Origin: Blastocatellia bacterium
GTDB taxonomy: Bacteria > Acidobacteriota > Blastocatellia > HR10
Reading direction: 5' to 3'
NCBI GenBank assembly: GCA_025055075.1
Contig: JANWYV010000005.1
Span: 1 to 64,000 of the forward strand
Length of the DNA: 64,000 nt
Under the pieces are notes generated by a model. That model had not been told where the DNA came from. It worked only from the letters and a program-made list of their open reading frames with translations, and did no database searches. The position numbers and the translations under genes are program-made. This document shows positions 16,098-25,564 of the stretch, piece after piece. Within the stretch, counting starts at the first letter, position 1, and each line of letters starts with the position of its first letter.

Positions 16098-18656
16098 TCA
16101 AAGCGTGGGCGCGACCTTCTCGATCACATACGCTTCGATCACGTCCCCCTCTTTGATATCGTTGAACCGTTCCAGCGCGACGCCGCACTCGAAGCCCTCT
16201 TTCACCTCGATCACATCCTCCTTGAAGCGACGGAGCGAGGCGATCGTTCCCTCGTAGACGACCACGTGGTCGCGAATGACGCGCGCATTGGCATTACGCC
16301 GGAGGACGCCGCTTTGGACGAAGCATCCCGCGACATTGCCGACCTTGGCGATACGAAAGACCTGCCGCACCTCGGCGCGCCCGAGAGTCACCTCCTTCTC
16401 CACCGGAGCGAGCAATCCGAGCATCGCGTTGCGGATGTCCTCCTCGACCTTGTAGATGACCGAGTAGAGGCGAATTTCCACGCCTTCCTGCTCAGCGACA
16501 TCGCGCGCGCGCGGCTCCGGACGGACGTTGAAGCCCACGATCAACGCCGAGCGCTGCATATCGCGGGAGGCCGCCGCAAGCAAGACGTCCGACTCGGTGA
16601 TCGCGCCGACGCCTGCGCGGATGACATTGATCTTGACCTTCTCACTGGAGAGCTTCTCCAGCGTCTGCCGCAACGCCTCGAGCGATCCCTGCACGTCGGC
16701 CTTCAGGATGATCTGCAATTCCTTGACCTCGCCCGCTTGCAACCGCTGATAGAGCTGCTCAAGCGGCGTCACGGCGGCTGCGCGCGCTCGAGCCTGTCGC
16801 AGCTCCAACTGTCGCGCCGAGGCGATGCGCTCAGCCGCCGCTTGGTCTTCGACGACCATCAACTTATCGCCCGCCTGCGGGACGGCCTCTAATCCCAGGA
16901 CCTCCACCGGGCGCGAGGGCCCCGCTTCCTGAACCATGCGCCCACGATCATCCACCAGCGCGCGCACGCGCCCGTAGGTCGCCCCTACGACGAACCAATC
17001 CCCCACGCGCAACGTCCCTTGTTGCACGAGGACCGTCGCCACGGGACCGCGTCCGCGATCGAGCTTCGCTTCCAAGACCGTGCCCATCGCTTTGCGATGC
17101 GGATTCGCCTTCAGCTCCAACAGATCAGCGGTGAGGATGATCATCTCCAGAAGGGCGTCCAGGTTCATCCGGCGCTTCGCCGAGACCTCGACCATGACCG
17201 TATCGCCGCCCCAACCATCCCACAGCAGTCCGTGCTCGGCGAGCGCTTTCTTCACTCGCTCGGGATTGGCCTCGGGCTTATCAATCTTGTTGATGGCGAC
17301 GATGATGGGCACTCGCGCGGCTCGGGCGTGCTCGATGGCCTCGATCGTCTGCGGCATGACCCCATCGTCGGCGGCGACGACCAAAACGACGATGTCCGTC
17401 ACCTGCGCGCCACGCGCGCGCATCATGGTGAACGCTTCGTGCCCAGGAGTATCGAGGAAGACGATCTCCCGCTGCTGCGTGGGATCATCCGGATCGGGCA
17501 CCGAGACGACATACGCGCCAATATGCTGGGTGATGCCGCCGGCCTCTTGTTCGGCCACGCGCGTTTGTCGGATGGCGTCCAGCAACGTCGTCTTCCCATG
17601 ATCCACGTGTCCCATGACCGTGACGACCGGCGCTCGCGGAAGCAGGGCTTCTTCCTCGCCCGACTGAAGGAGACGCTCCAGCTCCTGCTCCTCGATCAGC
17701 TCCTCGAAGGAGGTGAAGGTGACCTCGTAGCCGAATTCTCTACCCAGCTCTCGGGCGACGTCGTGATCCAACGTTTGATTGATCGTCGCGAAGATGCGCC
17801 GCGCCACGAGCTTCTGGATCACGTCGCGAGGCGCGACCTGCAATTTCTCAGCGAACTCGCGTACGGTCACCGTTTCCGGCAGCCGGATCGGCTTCAGCTC
17901 CTTCACCGGCGGGGGCGCCGGAGCAGCGGTCGGGACCGGAGTCTCTGCGCCAGGCGCCGGCTTCTTCGAAGGCGCGGGCATCGGACGACGAATGCGCCGT
18001 CGGCGTTCGTCCCGCGGAGGGACGTAGACGGTGCTCGCCAAATCGGGAGCAGGCGCAGTCACTGAGGAACTCAGCGCGCTTGAGGGTCGCAGGATGATGA
18101 CCTGCGGCTTGGAGGGACGCGGTTTCGGCTCCGGGGCCACCTCTGGAGCTGACGTCGGACGCGTCTCTTCGACAGGAGCGACCGCTGGCGCCGCGGCCGC
18201 CGATTCCGCAGTCGCTTGAGGAACAGTCGGCGGAGGTGGAGGAGCCACCGGCTTCAACGGCATCACCTTCATACGCGGCTCGATCTCGATCTTCGGTCTC
18301 TCCGGGCGCTCGGAGACCTCGCGCACCTCTTTGCCGACAGTCACCCGCTCGACATCTGGCTTCACCGGCTCGCGTTCTCTCTGCGGGGGTTTCTCAGGCA
18401 CCTCTTTCGGCGTCGGACTCGGCACTGCGGCCTGCTCCGGCACCACCTCTTTAGCCCGCTTGACCAACCGCGGTCGAATCTGCGAGATCTCCGGGGCTTT
18501 GGCGTAATGCCGCGAGCGGATTTGCTCGGCCTGCTCCTCGGTCAAGGAATTCGAGGGCACACTCACATCGAAGCCGAGCTGCCGCGCTTCCTCGATCACG
18601 CGGCGCGGCTCCAACTTCAACTCTCGGGCCAGCTCATAAATGCGTATCTTTTTCAT
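16098..18656 (-). CDS. infB: translation initiation factor IF-2
   Basis: GTPase that places initiator fMet-tRNA on the 30S subunit and promotes subunit joining. The 852-aa protein starts with an IF2-N helical domain ([20 protein letters not shown]), followed by a long Pro/Ala/Glu linker (about 60-250), a second IF2-N-like segment, the G domain ([11 protein letters not shown] near residue 350, [17 protein letters not shown]), and domains II-IV ending with [22 protein letters not shown]. It follows nusA by 53 nt. No ylxR or L7Ae-like genes lie between them, unlike in Firmicutes. Confidence 0.97.
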   Translation of the reverse strand: MKKIRIYELARELKLEPRRVIEEARQLGFDVSVPSNSLTEEQAEQIRSRHYAKAPEISQIRPRLVKRAKEVVPEQAAVPSPTPKEVPEKPPQREREPVKPDVERVTVGKEVREVSERPERPKIEIEPRMKVMPLKPVAPPPPPTVPQATAESAAAAPAVAPVEETRPTSAPEVAPEPKPRPSKPQVIILRPSSALSSSVTAPAPDLASTVYVPPRDERRRRIRRPMPAPSKKPAPGAETPVPTAAPAPPPVKELKPIRLPETVTVREFAEKLQVAPRDVIQKLVARRIFATINQTLDHDVARELGREFGYEVTFTSFEELIEEQELERLLQSGEEEALLPRAPVVTVMGHVDHGKTTLLDAIRQTRVAEQEAGGITQHIGAYVVSVPDPDDPTQQREIVFLDTPGHEAFTMMRARGAQVTDIVVLVVAADDGVMPQTIEAIEHARAARVPIIVAINKIDKPEANPERVKKALAEHGLLWDGWGGDTVMVEVSAKRRMNLDALLEMIILTADLLELKANPHRKAMGTVLEAKLDRGRGPVATVLVQQGTLRVGDWFVVGATYGRVRALVDDRGRMVQEAGPSRPVEVLGLEAVPQAGDKLMVVEDQAAAERIASARQLELRQARARAAAVTPLEQLYQRLQAGEVKELQIILKADVQGSLEALRQTLEKLSSEKVKINVIRAGVGAITESDVLLAAASRDMQRSALIVGFNVRPEPRARDVAEQEGVEIRLYSVIYKVEEDIRNAMLGLLAPVEKEVTLGRAEVRQVFRIAKVGNVAGCFVQSGVLRRNANARVIRDHVVVYEGTIASLRRFKEDVIEVKEGFECGVALERFNDIKEGDVIEAYVIEKVAPTL

Positions 18657-18709
18657 CCCCGTCCTCTTCTCCCCCGCATTGGCGTTCTCCGGCTATCGGC
18701 GCGAGCGCT

Positions 18710-20035
18710 TCACGATCGCTCCTCCGATGGGGATGCGCTCGACGCCGGCTCAAGAGGCCGCTCCTCCATGACCGCCTGCACGGCCGCCTTCACCTCCGTC
18801 GCTTGAGCGAGACTCCAATCCAATTTCTCCGCGAGATGATCCACATCGGTGCTGGCGATCTGCTGAAGCGTCGTGAATCCCTTGGCTTTGAGCTGCTCCA
18901 ACACCACCTCGGGAAGACGGCCTTCCAAGGCGCTGAGCGGCGTTCCCCCTGCGGACACCAATTGCTCCATCTGTGCGGCTACTTCTCGCTTCAGCTCCGA
19001 CTCGCTCCGAATGTCAATGTGCCAACCCACGAGCTTCACGGCCAGACGCACGTTCTGGCCCTGCTTGCCGATCGCGAGCGAGAGCTGATCGTCATCCACG
19101 ATCACTTCCAAGCGACGCGCCACCGGATCCACGATCTGCACGCGATTCACCCGAGCCGGACTCAGCGCGCTGGCCGCGAACTTCGCCGGATTCTCCGACC
19201 ACTCGATGATGTCGATCTTCTCCCCATGCAGCTCGCGAATGACAGCCTGGACGCGACTCCCTTTCATCCCCACGCAGGCGCCGACGGGATCCACATCCGG
19301 ATCGTTCGAGGCCACAGCGATCTTCGCCCGTTCGCCCGGATCTCGGGCGCACGCTTTGATTTGAACCGTCCCATCATAGATCTCCGGGACTTCCAGTTCG
19401 AAGAGCCGCATGATCAGCTCTGGAGCCGTGCGCGAGAGGATGACCTGATGCCCCGCTCCCCGATGAACCTCTTTGATCACCGCGCGGATGCGATCGCCGA
19501 CCGAATACCGCTCCGCCTTCGACTGCTCGGAGCGCGGCAAGAGGGCTTCCACAGTCCCCAAGTCCACGATCATATCCCCCTTCTTCTCGAACCGCTTCAC
19601 GAAACCACTGACCAACTCGCCGACGCGCTTGACGTATTCCTCGTAGATGCGCTGGCGTTCGGCCTCGCGCACCTTCTGCATCATGGTCTGTTTGGCCATC
19701 TGCGCGGCGATGCGCCCCAAGCCTTCAAACGGCCGCGGGATCTCCACCAGGTCACCCACTTCGGCCCCTTCGACCAGTTGATTCGCTTCTTCCAGGCTGA
19801 TCTCTCGCGCAGGATCGGTCACGCGCTCGACGACGACCTTCCGAGCGAAGACCTCGATCTGTCCCGTCTCCGGATTGTACTCGACGTCAATGTCCTCGCC
19901 CGTGGCTTTGAACTGCTTCTCATATGCCCGGCGAATGGCTTCCTTGAGAGCCGTGATGACCGCCTCCGGGTCGAGATTCTTCTCCCGGCTGAGTAGCTCA
20001 ATGCTCTCGGCGATCGGGCTTCTCGGATTCGCCAT
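18710..20035 (-). CDS. nusA: transcription termination/antitermination factor NusA
   Basis: RNA-polymerase-associated factor (441 aa) that promotes pausing and intrinsic termination. Domain order: N-terminal RNAP-binding domain (1-120), S1 (about 135-205), KH1 and KH2 (about 205-340, with GACVGMKGSRVQ and SLAIGKQGQNVRLA), and one C-terminal helix-hairpin-helix/AR2-like unit (about 370-430). A strong GGGGGGGAG ribosome site precedes the ATG. It lies between rimP and infB. The operon leader contains a short hairpin with T8 that NusA itself could act on. Confidence 0.97.
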   Translation of the reverse strand: MANPRSPIAESIELLSREKNLDPEAVITALKEAIRRAYEKQFKATGEDIDVEYNPETGQIEVFARKVVVERVTDPAREISLEEANQLVEGAEVGDLVEIPRPFEGLGRIAAQMAKQTMMQKVREAERQRIYEEYVKRVGELVSGFVKRFEKKGDMIVDLGTVEALLPRSEQSKAERYSVGDRIRAVIKEVHRGAGHQVILSRTAPELIMRLFELEVPEIYDGTVQIKACARDPGERAKIAVASNDPDVDPVGACVGMKGSRVQAVIRELHGEKIDIIEWSENPAKFAASALSPARVNRVQIVDPVARRLEVIVDDDQLSLAIGKQGQNVRLAVKLVGWHIDIRSESELKREVAAQMEQLVSAGGTPLSALEGRLPEVVLEQLKAKGFTTLQQIASTDVDHLAEKLDWSLAQATEVKAAVQAVMEERPLEPASSASPSEERS

Positions 20036-20065
20036 AATCTCCCCCCCCTCATACCGAAGGATACG

Positions 20066-20106
20066 GAGAGAGGCTCCACCCCGATCGGGTGGAGGCCCGC
20101 TCTCTC
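20066..20106 (-). promoter_or_regulatory. strong intercistronic hairpin between rimP and nusA
   Basis: An 8-bp GC-rich stem (20074-20081 with 20087-20094) is extended by an outer GAGAGAG/CTCTCTC stem (20066-20072 with 20100-20106). It lies about 30 nt before the nusA ATG and has no U-tract, so it is more likely an RNA processing or stability element than a terminator. Confidence 0.5.
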
Positions 20107-20137
20107 AATATCCCCCACGGTTTTCAGATGGGTCCCG

Positions 20138-20614
20138 TCACCTTGCTCGGGATTTCCCCCACTCGAACGCCAGATGCGCTTTGCGAATCTTCGGGTAAGG
20201 GATCACCACCTCGCGTTTCAGCTCGCGCTCGCGCACGGTCACCTCGTCTCCCTCGATGCCCAGCAACTCGCCCACGAAATGTCGCCGTCCTTCGAGCGGC
20301 TCTGACGTCTCGATCTTCACGAGGCGACCAGCAAATCGCTCGAAATCGCTCCGGCGATATAATCCCCGCTCGATGCCCGGCGAGCAAACTTCCAACACAT
20401 ACCGATGCGGAATCGGATCCTCGACATCCAGCACGACCCCGATGCGCTCGCTCACGCGCGCGCAGTCGTCCACCGTAATCCCGCCGGGCTTATCCACGAG
20501 GACGCGCAGGATCATCCCCCGTCGCCCCCCGGCGATCTCCACGTGCACCAGCTCGAAGCCCAGGGCGGCGATGACCGGCTCGATGATCTCCGTCACGCGC
20601 TCGACAAGACCCAC
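20138..20614 (-). CDS. rimP: ribosome maturation factor RimP
   Basis: 30S assembly factor of about 158 aa. The N-domain has IIEPVIAALGFELVHVEI and the D-rich SERIGVVLDVEDPIPHRYVLEVCSP signature, followed by GIERGLYRRSDFERFAG. The C-terminal SH3-like barrel ends at EWGKSRAR. The GTG at 20614 is chosen because GGGGAG sits 6 nt upstream and the expected homology begins there (VGLVERVTEII); the frame runs open to 20704 but that part lies in the predicted leader. First gene of the rimP-nusA-infB-rbfA run. Confidence 0.92.
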   Translation of the reverse strand: MGLVERVTEIIEPVIAALGFELVHVEIAGGRRGMILRVLVDKPGGITVDDCARVSERIGVVLDVEDPIPHRYVLEVCSPGIERGLYRRSDFERFAGRLVKIETSEPLEGRRHFVGELLGIEGDEVTVRERELKREVVIPYPKIRKAHLAFEWGKSRAR

Positions 20615-20626
20615 GCTTTTCTCCCC

Positions 20627-20651
20627 AAAAAAAAGTGGGCTGACCGCCCAC
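20627..20651 (-). terminator. leader attenuator of the rimP-nusA-infB operon
   Basis: On the minus strand GTGGGC (20651-20646) and GCCCAC (20640-20635) form a 6-bp stem with a GGTCA loop, followed directly by eight T (20634-20627) and then the rimP ribosome site GGGGAG. It lies about 35 nt after the predicted transcription start. The 3' arm can alternatively pair with the GTGGG of the rimP start codon region (20614-20610), giving two exclusive structures. Confidence 0.65.
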
Positions 20652-20688
20652 ATCCGCATCATCCCCACACCCGACTTGTGAAGAGTAA

Positions 20689-20717
20689 ATGATAGCCCGC
20701 TCACCTGCCGAAATCAA
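20689..20717 (-). promoter_or_regulatory. promoter of rimP-nusA-infB
   Basis: TTGATT (20717-20712) and TATCAT (20694-20689) are 17 bp apart on the minus strand. Transcription should start near 20682, giving a leader of about 68 nt that carries the attenuator hairpin before the rimP GTG. Confidence 0.6.
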
Positions 20718-20745
20718 GTACTCATCGCACGCCCGCTCGGCCAGC

Positions 20746-20775
20746 TTGACAATCGCAGGATCCGGCCCCTACCAT
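20746..20775 (+). promoter_or_regulatory. promoter of nuoA-nuoB-midA
   Basis: Consensus TTGACA (20746-20751) and TACCAT (20770-20775) with an 18-bp spacer, the best -35 match in the window. Transcription should start near 20782, about 24-33 nt before the nuoA start. It is divergent from the rimP promoter; the two -35 boxes are about 28 bp apart. Confidence 0.7.
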
Positions 20776-20805
20776 TGATGCTCACGAGAACGCGGAAGGC
20801 CGGAG

Positions 20806-21192
20806 ATGCGCACGATGCTTCTACTGCAAACAGACCCGATCTATGCGTACCTGCCGATCGTCGTGCTCCTCTTCATCGCCATTCTCTTCCCGGTTCTGGT
20901 GCTGGGGATCGGACGGTTGCTGCGTCCGATGAAACCCGAGGCGCCGAAACTCTCCCCCTACGAATGTGGCGTGGAGCCGGTCCTGGATGCGCGCGAGCGG
21001 TTCTCGGTGCGCTACTACATTATCGCCATGCTCTTTCTGATCTTCGATGTGGAGACGGTTTTCCTCTTCCCCTGGGCCGTCATCTATGACAAGCTGGCAC
21101 TGTTCGGCCTCATCGAGATGGCCATCTTCCTTGGCCTTCTCATTGTGGGATACTACTACGCGTGGCGAAAAGGAGCATTAGAATGGACGTGA
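20806..21192 (+). CDS. nuoA: NADH-quinone oxidoreductase subunit A
   Basis: Small membrane subunit of respiratory complex I (128 aa). Three transmembrane helices with the family loop [22 protein letters not shown] and the acidic second helix [16 protein letters not shown]. An internal ATG at 20815 has a better spaced GGAG and is an alternative start. It overlaps nuoB by 10 nt. The rest of the nuo operon (nuoC onwards) does not follow, so complex I genes are split in this genome. Confidence 0.95.
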   Translation: MRTMLLLQTDPIYAYLPIVVLLFIAILFPVLVLGIGRLLRPMKPEAPKLSPYECGVEPVLDARERFSVRYYIIAMLFLIFDVETVFLFPWAVIYDKLALFGLIEMAIFLGLLIVGYYYAWRKGALEWT

Positions 21193-21722
21193 ATCTGGAG
21201 GAATACGCACAGGCCGGAGGATTTTTGACGACGACCGTAGACGCCGTCTTCAATTGGGCGCGCAAGTCGGCGCTGTGGCCGATGACCTTTGGCCTCGCCT
21301 GCTGCGCCATCGAGATGATGGCGGCGGGCGCTTCGCGCTTCGACATTGATCGGTTCGGCGCTGGCGTCTTCCGCCCGAGCCCGCGGCAGTCGGATCTGAT
21401 GATCGTTGCTGGGACCGTCACATTGAAGATGGCGCCCATCGTGCGCCGCGTCTATGATCAGATGCCCGAACCCAAATGGGTCATCGCTATGGGTGCGTGC
21501 GCCAGCGTCGGCGGCCCCTTCGATTCGTATTCGACCCTGCAGGGTGTGGATCGGATCGTTCCTGTGGACGTGTACATTCCGGGATGCCCGCCGCGCCCTG
21601 AGGCGTTGCTCTACGGTCTCATGCGTCTTCAGGACAAGATCATGCGCGAGCATCCGAGCCTCTATATCTTCGGCCGCGAGCGCGTCGTGCGCGCCACGCC
21701 CATTGCGGAATCAGCAGCATGA
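21183..21722 (+). CDS. nuoB: NADH-quinone oxidoreductase subunit B
   Basis: Peripheral-arm subunit of complex I holding iron-sulfur cluster N2, next to the quinone site. The 179 aa contain the four N2 ligands Cys40-Cys41 (LACCAIE), Cys106 (GACAS) and Cys135 (PGCPPRP); their spacing equals that of E. coli NuoB. The ATG at 21183 is chosen because AGGAG lies 7 nt upstream; a GTG at 21162 is in frame but lacks a ribosome site. Translationally coupled to nuoA. A midA homologue follows instead of nuoC. Confidence 0.96.
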   Translation: MDVNLEEYAQAGGFLTTTVDAVFNWARKSALWPMTFGLACCAIEMMAAGASRFDIDRFGAGVFRPSPRQSDLMIVAGTVTLKMAPIVRRVYDQMPEPKWVIAMGACASVGGPFDSYSTLQGVDRIVPVDVYIPGCPPRPEALLYGLMRLQDKIMREHPSLYIFGRERVVRATPIAESAA

Positions 21723-21806
21723 TCTTCCTTCGGATTGAGCGAGTTCTCGTCGAAGCGGACCTCGCGCGTTCCTTCGCCCCCCAAGGCCTCTGAGAAAGGA
21801 CCCACT

Positions 21807-22925
21807 GTGAATGGGCGCGGCGCCATGCGGCCGCTCGAGGAGAAGCTCAAGGCGCGCATCCGGGAGGCAGGGCCGATTCCCTTCCGGGATTTCATGCACG
21901 CCGCGCTCTATGATCCCGAACACGGATATTACATGCGGCGCGCCCGGATCGGCAGGCACGGGGATTATGTGACGAGCGCCCATTTGCATCCGATCTTCGG
22001 AGAGCTTCTAGCGGAGAAATTTCTCGCCCTGCTTCGCGACCTGACGCCACCCTGGACGCTGCTGGAATGGGGAGCGGGAACGGGACGATTGGCTGCGGAT
22101 GTGCTCGCCGCTTTCGATCGGAAACCAGAGGCGCGTTCGATCCGCTATCTGATCTGCGAGATCAGTCCTCATCTTCGAGAGGAACAGCGACGGCTCTTGG
22201 GGAACCGACCTAATGTCGCGTGGGTGAGCGAAGGCGACTTGGAGGCGGAGCGCTTCACCGGCCTCATTTTCTCGAACGAACTGCTTGACGCCTTCCCCGT
22301 TCATCGCGTCCTGCGAGCACGCGGAGAATGGCGCGAACTCTACGTGACGGTGCGCGGCGAGACGTTCGCCTGGACGCTCGGTGAGTTGACCCGTCCCGAG
22401 ATCGCGCAGTATTTTGAGGAGATCGGGATCGAACTGGAGGAGGGACAGATCGCCGATGTGGCGATAGACATCGTCCCGTGGCTACAGCGCGTGGCGGCGA
22501 TCTTGCAAGAGGGATATGTGGTGACGATTGATTACGGGGATACGGCCGGTCGGCTGTACGGCCGCGCGCATCCGATGGGGACGCTGCGCTGTTTCTACCG
22601 CCGTCAGCTCGTCTCCGATCCATTCCAGCATGTCGGAGAGCAGGACATCACGGCGAGCGTGGACTTCACATTGGTCGAGCGCGCGGGCCGAGCTGTCGGT
22701 CTCGAGGTCGTGGAGTTCACGAGCCAGCGCGAATTTCTCTTGAAGCTCGGGCTTTTGGAGCGGGCGAGCGCGTGGATGCAATGCGCCACTTCTTCCACTG
22801 AGGCATTGACCGCACGACTCGCGCTCAAGCACTTCCTCGTACCGAGCGATTTGGGCGAGACCTTCAAGGTCCTCGTGCAAAAGAGGCGCTGCTCGACGAT
22901 GGTTCGAGGGACGGAAATGGCGTAA
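21807..22925 (+). CDS. MidA/NDUFAF7-family SAM-dependent methyltransferase
   Basis: Class I methyltransferase of about 372 aa (COG1565). The start region MRPLEEKLKARIREAGPIPF and YDPEHGYYMRR are typical; the SAM site is LLEWGAGTGRLA (about 86-97), followed by FSNELLDAFPVHRV and the IDYGDTAGRLYGR block. The mitochondrial homologue NDUFAF7 dimethylates an Arg of complex I NDUFS2 (established in eukaryotes). Finding it directly after nuoA-nuoB suggests the same role here (inference). The GTG at 21807 has AAAGGA 6 nt upstream; the frame is open to a TTG at 21735 with no ribosome site. Confidence 0.88.
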   Translation: MNGRGAMRPLEEKLKARIREAGPIPFRDFMHAALYDPEHGYYMRRARIGRHGDYVTSAHLHPIFGELLAEKFLALLRDLTPPWTLLEWGAGTGRLAADVLAAFDRKPEARSIRYLICEISPHLREEQRRLLGNRPNVAWVSEGDLEAERFTGLIFSNELLDAFPVHRVLRARGEWRELYVTVRGETFAWTLGELTRPEIAQYFEEIGIELEEGQIADVAIDIVPWLQRVAAILQEGYVVTIDYGDTAGRLYGRAHPMGTLRCFYRRQLVSDPFQHVGEQDITASVDFTLVERAGRAVGLEVVEFTSQREFLLKLGLLERASAWMQCATSSTEALTARLALKHFLVPSDLGETFKVLVQKRRCSTMVRGTEMA

Positions 22926-22937
22926 AATGTTCCCCCG

Positions 22938-25466
22938 ATGAAGTCGCGAAGGTCCAATCGGAGGCGTCTCCCTCCGGTCACCGTGGTGGAGCGGCAAGCG
23001 TCGCGACCGCGGCAGCGACGCATCGGCCTCGGGTCTCTTGCCCTCGCCGCTGGCCTTGTGCTCAGTCTGCTAGCGTTCGGGTACTTCTATTGGGAGGCCG
23101 AACAAGACCTGGATGCGTGGCTGGCTGGGCGTCTGGGACAGGGCGAGCCCACGATCTTCTATGCTGCCCCGCGTCGTCTTCGCGTCGGACAGCGCTTCTC
23201 TCGCGAGCAAGTACTCGCGCACCTCAGTCGCGCCGGATACACGGAATCCTCGAAGACGGAAGACCTTCGACGCGGTCGGTATCGGAACGGGCGAGAGGGT
23301 GTGGACATCTGGCCCAGCGGGTCTGCCGTCGAGCGCTTCCCTCGTCTGCGCATTGTCTTCTCCCGTGATGGACGCACGATCCAGCGGCTCGTGCATCCGG
23401 AGACCAGCCGTGATCTGGAGAGCGCGGAGCTCGAACCGGAGCCCATCGGTTCGATCGCGCGATCGGTTGGGACGTCCACAGATCCCCGTCGCGGCTTGCG
23501 TCTGGAAGTCGAATACGCACAACTCCCGCGGCATCTCATCCACGCTATCGTCGCCGTCGAAGACAAGCGATTCTTCGAGCACACGGGCGTGGACTATTGG
23601 GGCATCTTGCGCGCGCTTTGGCGCGATCTCCGCGCAGGCGAAGTCGTCCAAGGGGGGTCGACGATCACGCAGCAACTGGTCAAAAACATTCTGGTCGGCT
23701 CGGAACGGACGCTGCGGCGAAAGATACGCGAAGCGTTCCTGGCGCTCGCCTTGGAGCGACGATTGAGCAAGGAAGAGATCTTCACCCGATACGTCAACGT
23801 CATCTACCTCGGGCGGCGAGGCGGACTCTCGGTTTATGGTGTCGGGGCGGCGGCGCGGGAATATTTCGACAAAGACGTCTCGCACCTGACGCTTCCGGAG
23901 GCCGCCTTTTTAGCCGGGATCATCCATCGCCCCGGATCGTACATCACGGCGACGCCGCGTCCAGAGGTCTTGGAGCGTGGGCGGCGCCGTCGTAATCTCG
24001 TGCTCGATCTCATGGTCGAACAAGGCTTCATCACTTCGGCGGAGGCTGAAGCGGCCAAGCGCGCGCCGCTCGGCCTGCGTTTTCGCGCCGGGCGTCCGGG
24101 AATTGAAGTGAGCGCCCCTTACTTCCTCGACTACGTGCAGGAACAACTGGCCGAGCTATTCCCCACAAGCGATCTCGGACAACTCGGCTACCGCGTCTAC
24201 ACGACCATTGACATGGACTTGCAGCGCGCGGCCACGACGGCGCTGACCGAAGGATTGGAGCGATTGGATCGAGAGCTGGCGCGGCGTCGGGAGCGCATTC
24301 CTCCGGGGACTGTACAAGGAGCGCTCGTGGCCTTACACGCGCGCACGGGAGAGATCCTGGCGATGGTCGGTGGGCGGAACTATGTGGAGAGTCAATTCAA
24401 CCGCGTCACCGATGCCCGACGTCAACCGGGATCAGCCATCAAGCCGTTCGTCTACGCGGCAGCGTTGGAATCGGGAGAGCGCGAAGGCAGACCGCTGACG
24501 CTCGCCGATCTCTACATGGACGAGCCGCGCACCTTCGAAGGCGGATACGCGCCGAAGAACTTCGGCGATACGTATCTCCTTCGCCCGGTGACCGTGCGCG
24601 AAGCCTTGGCCCGCTCGCTCAATGTCGTCACCGTTCAGATCGCGCAGGAGACCGGATATGGGACAGTCGCTCGCATGATCGAGCGCTGCGGCTTGCCGCG
24701 TCCTCCGGCGCAAGCAGCGACCGCATTGGGCGCCGCCGAAGTCACCCCGCTGGAGCTGGCAGCGGCTTACACAGTCTTCCCCGGCAATGGTCAACGGGCC
24801 GTCCCCTTCGCCATGGCGCGCATCACCACGGCCGAGGGACATTCGCTTCAGGAGACGGCACCTCGACGAATCGCCGCTATACCGGCGACGGTCGCGCATC
24901 TGGTGACCAGCGCACTGCAAAGCGTCATCGCCGAATCCTATGGGACTGGACATGCCGCGAGCGCTCTCGGTCTGCCGGCGATCGCCGGGAAGACCGGGAC
25001 TTCGCAGCGAAGCGATGCATGGTTCGTCGGCTTCACGCCTCAGATCGTGGCCGCCGTGTGGGTGGGCTTTGACGATAATCGGCCGTTGCCACTGGCGGCA
25101 TCTCGCGCCGCGCTTCCCATCTGGATCGCCTTCATGCGGCAGGTCGCCGCGTTGCGCCCGGACCTCACGACCGGGAGCTTCACTCCTCCGGAAGGCATCG
25201 TCGAGCATGTCGTGGATCCGCAAACGGGACTTCGCGCGACCGATCACTGTCCTGAGAAACGTGTGGAGCTGTTCATCCAAGGGCGCGAGATCACGGCGCT
25301 CTGCACGCTGCATCCGGGCCAGCCGGTCGAGGAGATTCCGGAAGTCCCGCTGGAGAATCCTCTGCTTCCCCCTCCCCCTCCGGAAGAGCCCGCCCCCGTC
25401 TCGGAAACGTCGTCCGCCCCCAAGACGCGCCCCCTTCGCGTACGTCCGCCCCTTCCCGATCGCTGA
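22938..25466 (+). CDS. class A penicillin-binding protein (PBP1b-like)
   Basis: Bifunctional peptidoglycan synthase of 842 aa anchored by one N-terminal helix (about 32-52). A UB2H-like domain follows (about 65-150), then the GT51 glycosyltransferase with catalytic Glu208 (EDKRFFEH) and GGSTITQQLVKN, and the transpeptidase with Ser499 of SxxK (RQPGSAIKPF), SLN (ARSLNVVTV) and Lys685 in KTGTSQ. A proline-rich C-terminal tail ends the chain. UB2H is the LpoB-binding domain in E. coli PBP1b; no LpoB is seen here. It follows midA by 12 nt and may share its transcript. Confidence 0.95.
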   Translation: MKSRRSNRRRLPPVTVVERQASRPRQRRIGLGSLALAAGLVLSLLAFGYFYWEAEQDLDAWLAGRLGQGEPTIFYAAPRRLRVGQRFSREQVLAHLSRAGYTESSKTEDLRRGRYRNGREGVDIWPSGSAVERFPRLRIVFSRDGRTIQRLVHPETSRDLESAELEPEPIGSIARSVGTSTDPRRGLRLEVEYAQLPRHLIHAIVAVEDKRFFEHTGVDYWGILRALWRDLRAGEVVQGGSTITQQLVKNILVGSERTLRRKIREAFLALALERRLSKEEIFTRYVNVIYLGRRGGLSVYGVGAAAREYFDKDVSHLTLPEAAFLAGIIHRPGSYITATPRPEVLERGRRRRNLVLDLMVEQGFITSAEAEAAKRAPLGLRFRAGRPGIEVSAPYFLDYVQEQLAELFPTSDLGQLGYRVYTTIDMDLQRAATTALTEGLERLDRELARRRERIPPGTVQGALVALHARTGEILAMVGGRNYVESQFNRVTDARRQPGSAIKPFVYAAALESGEREGRPLTLADLYMDEPRTFEGGYAPKNFGDTYLLRPVTVREALARSLNVVTVQIAQETGYGTVARMIERCGLPRPPAQAATALGAAEVTPLELAAAYTVFPGNGQRAVPFAMARITTAEGHSLQETAPRRIAAIPATVAHLVTSALQSVIAESYGTGHAASALGLPAIAGKTGTSQRSDAWFVGFTPQIVAAVWVGFDDNRPLPLAASRAALPIWIAFMRQVAALRPDLTTGSFTPPEGIVEHVVDPQTGLRATDHCPEKRVELFIQGREITALCTLHPGQPVEEIPEVPLENPLLPPPPPEEPAPVSETSSAPKTRPLRVRPPLPDR

Positions 25467-25516
25467 TGCGAGAGGACCACCATCACTTCAAGGAACTAGG
25501 AGGCGTTCTCAACGCA

Positions 25517-25525
25517 TGTTACAAT
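25517..25525 (+). promoter_or_regulatory. extended -10 promoter of the OmpH/Skp gene
   Basis: TG-T-TACAAT at 25517-25525 is an extended -10 element without a convincing -35 box. The expected transcript start near 25532 leaves a 33-nt leader with GGAGG before the ATG at 25565. Confidence 0.4.
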
Positions 25526-25564
25526 GACTCATCGGCATCGAAACCATCGGTGGAGGAAAGAGCG

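Noticed and set aside
18660-18709. Possible ylxR or L7Ae-like gene between nusA and infB
   Set aside because: Only 53 nt separate the two genes; no frame fits.
23070-23885. Minus-strand frame opposite the penicillin-binding protein
   Set aside because: Antisense to the glycosyltransferase domain; no supporting signals.
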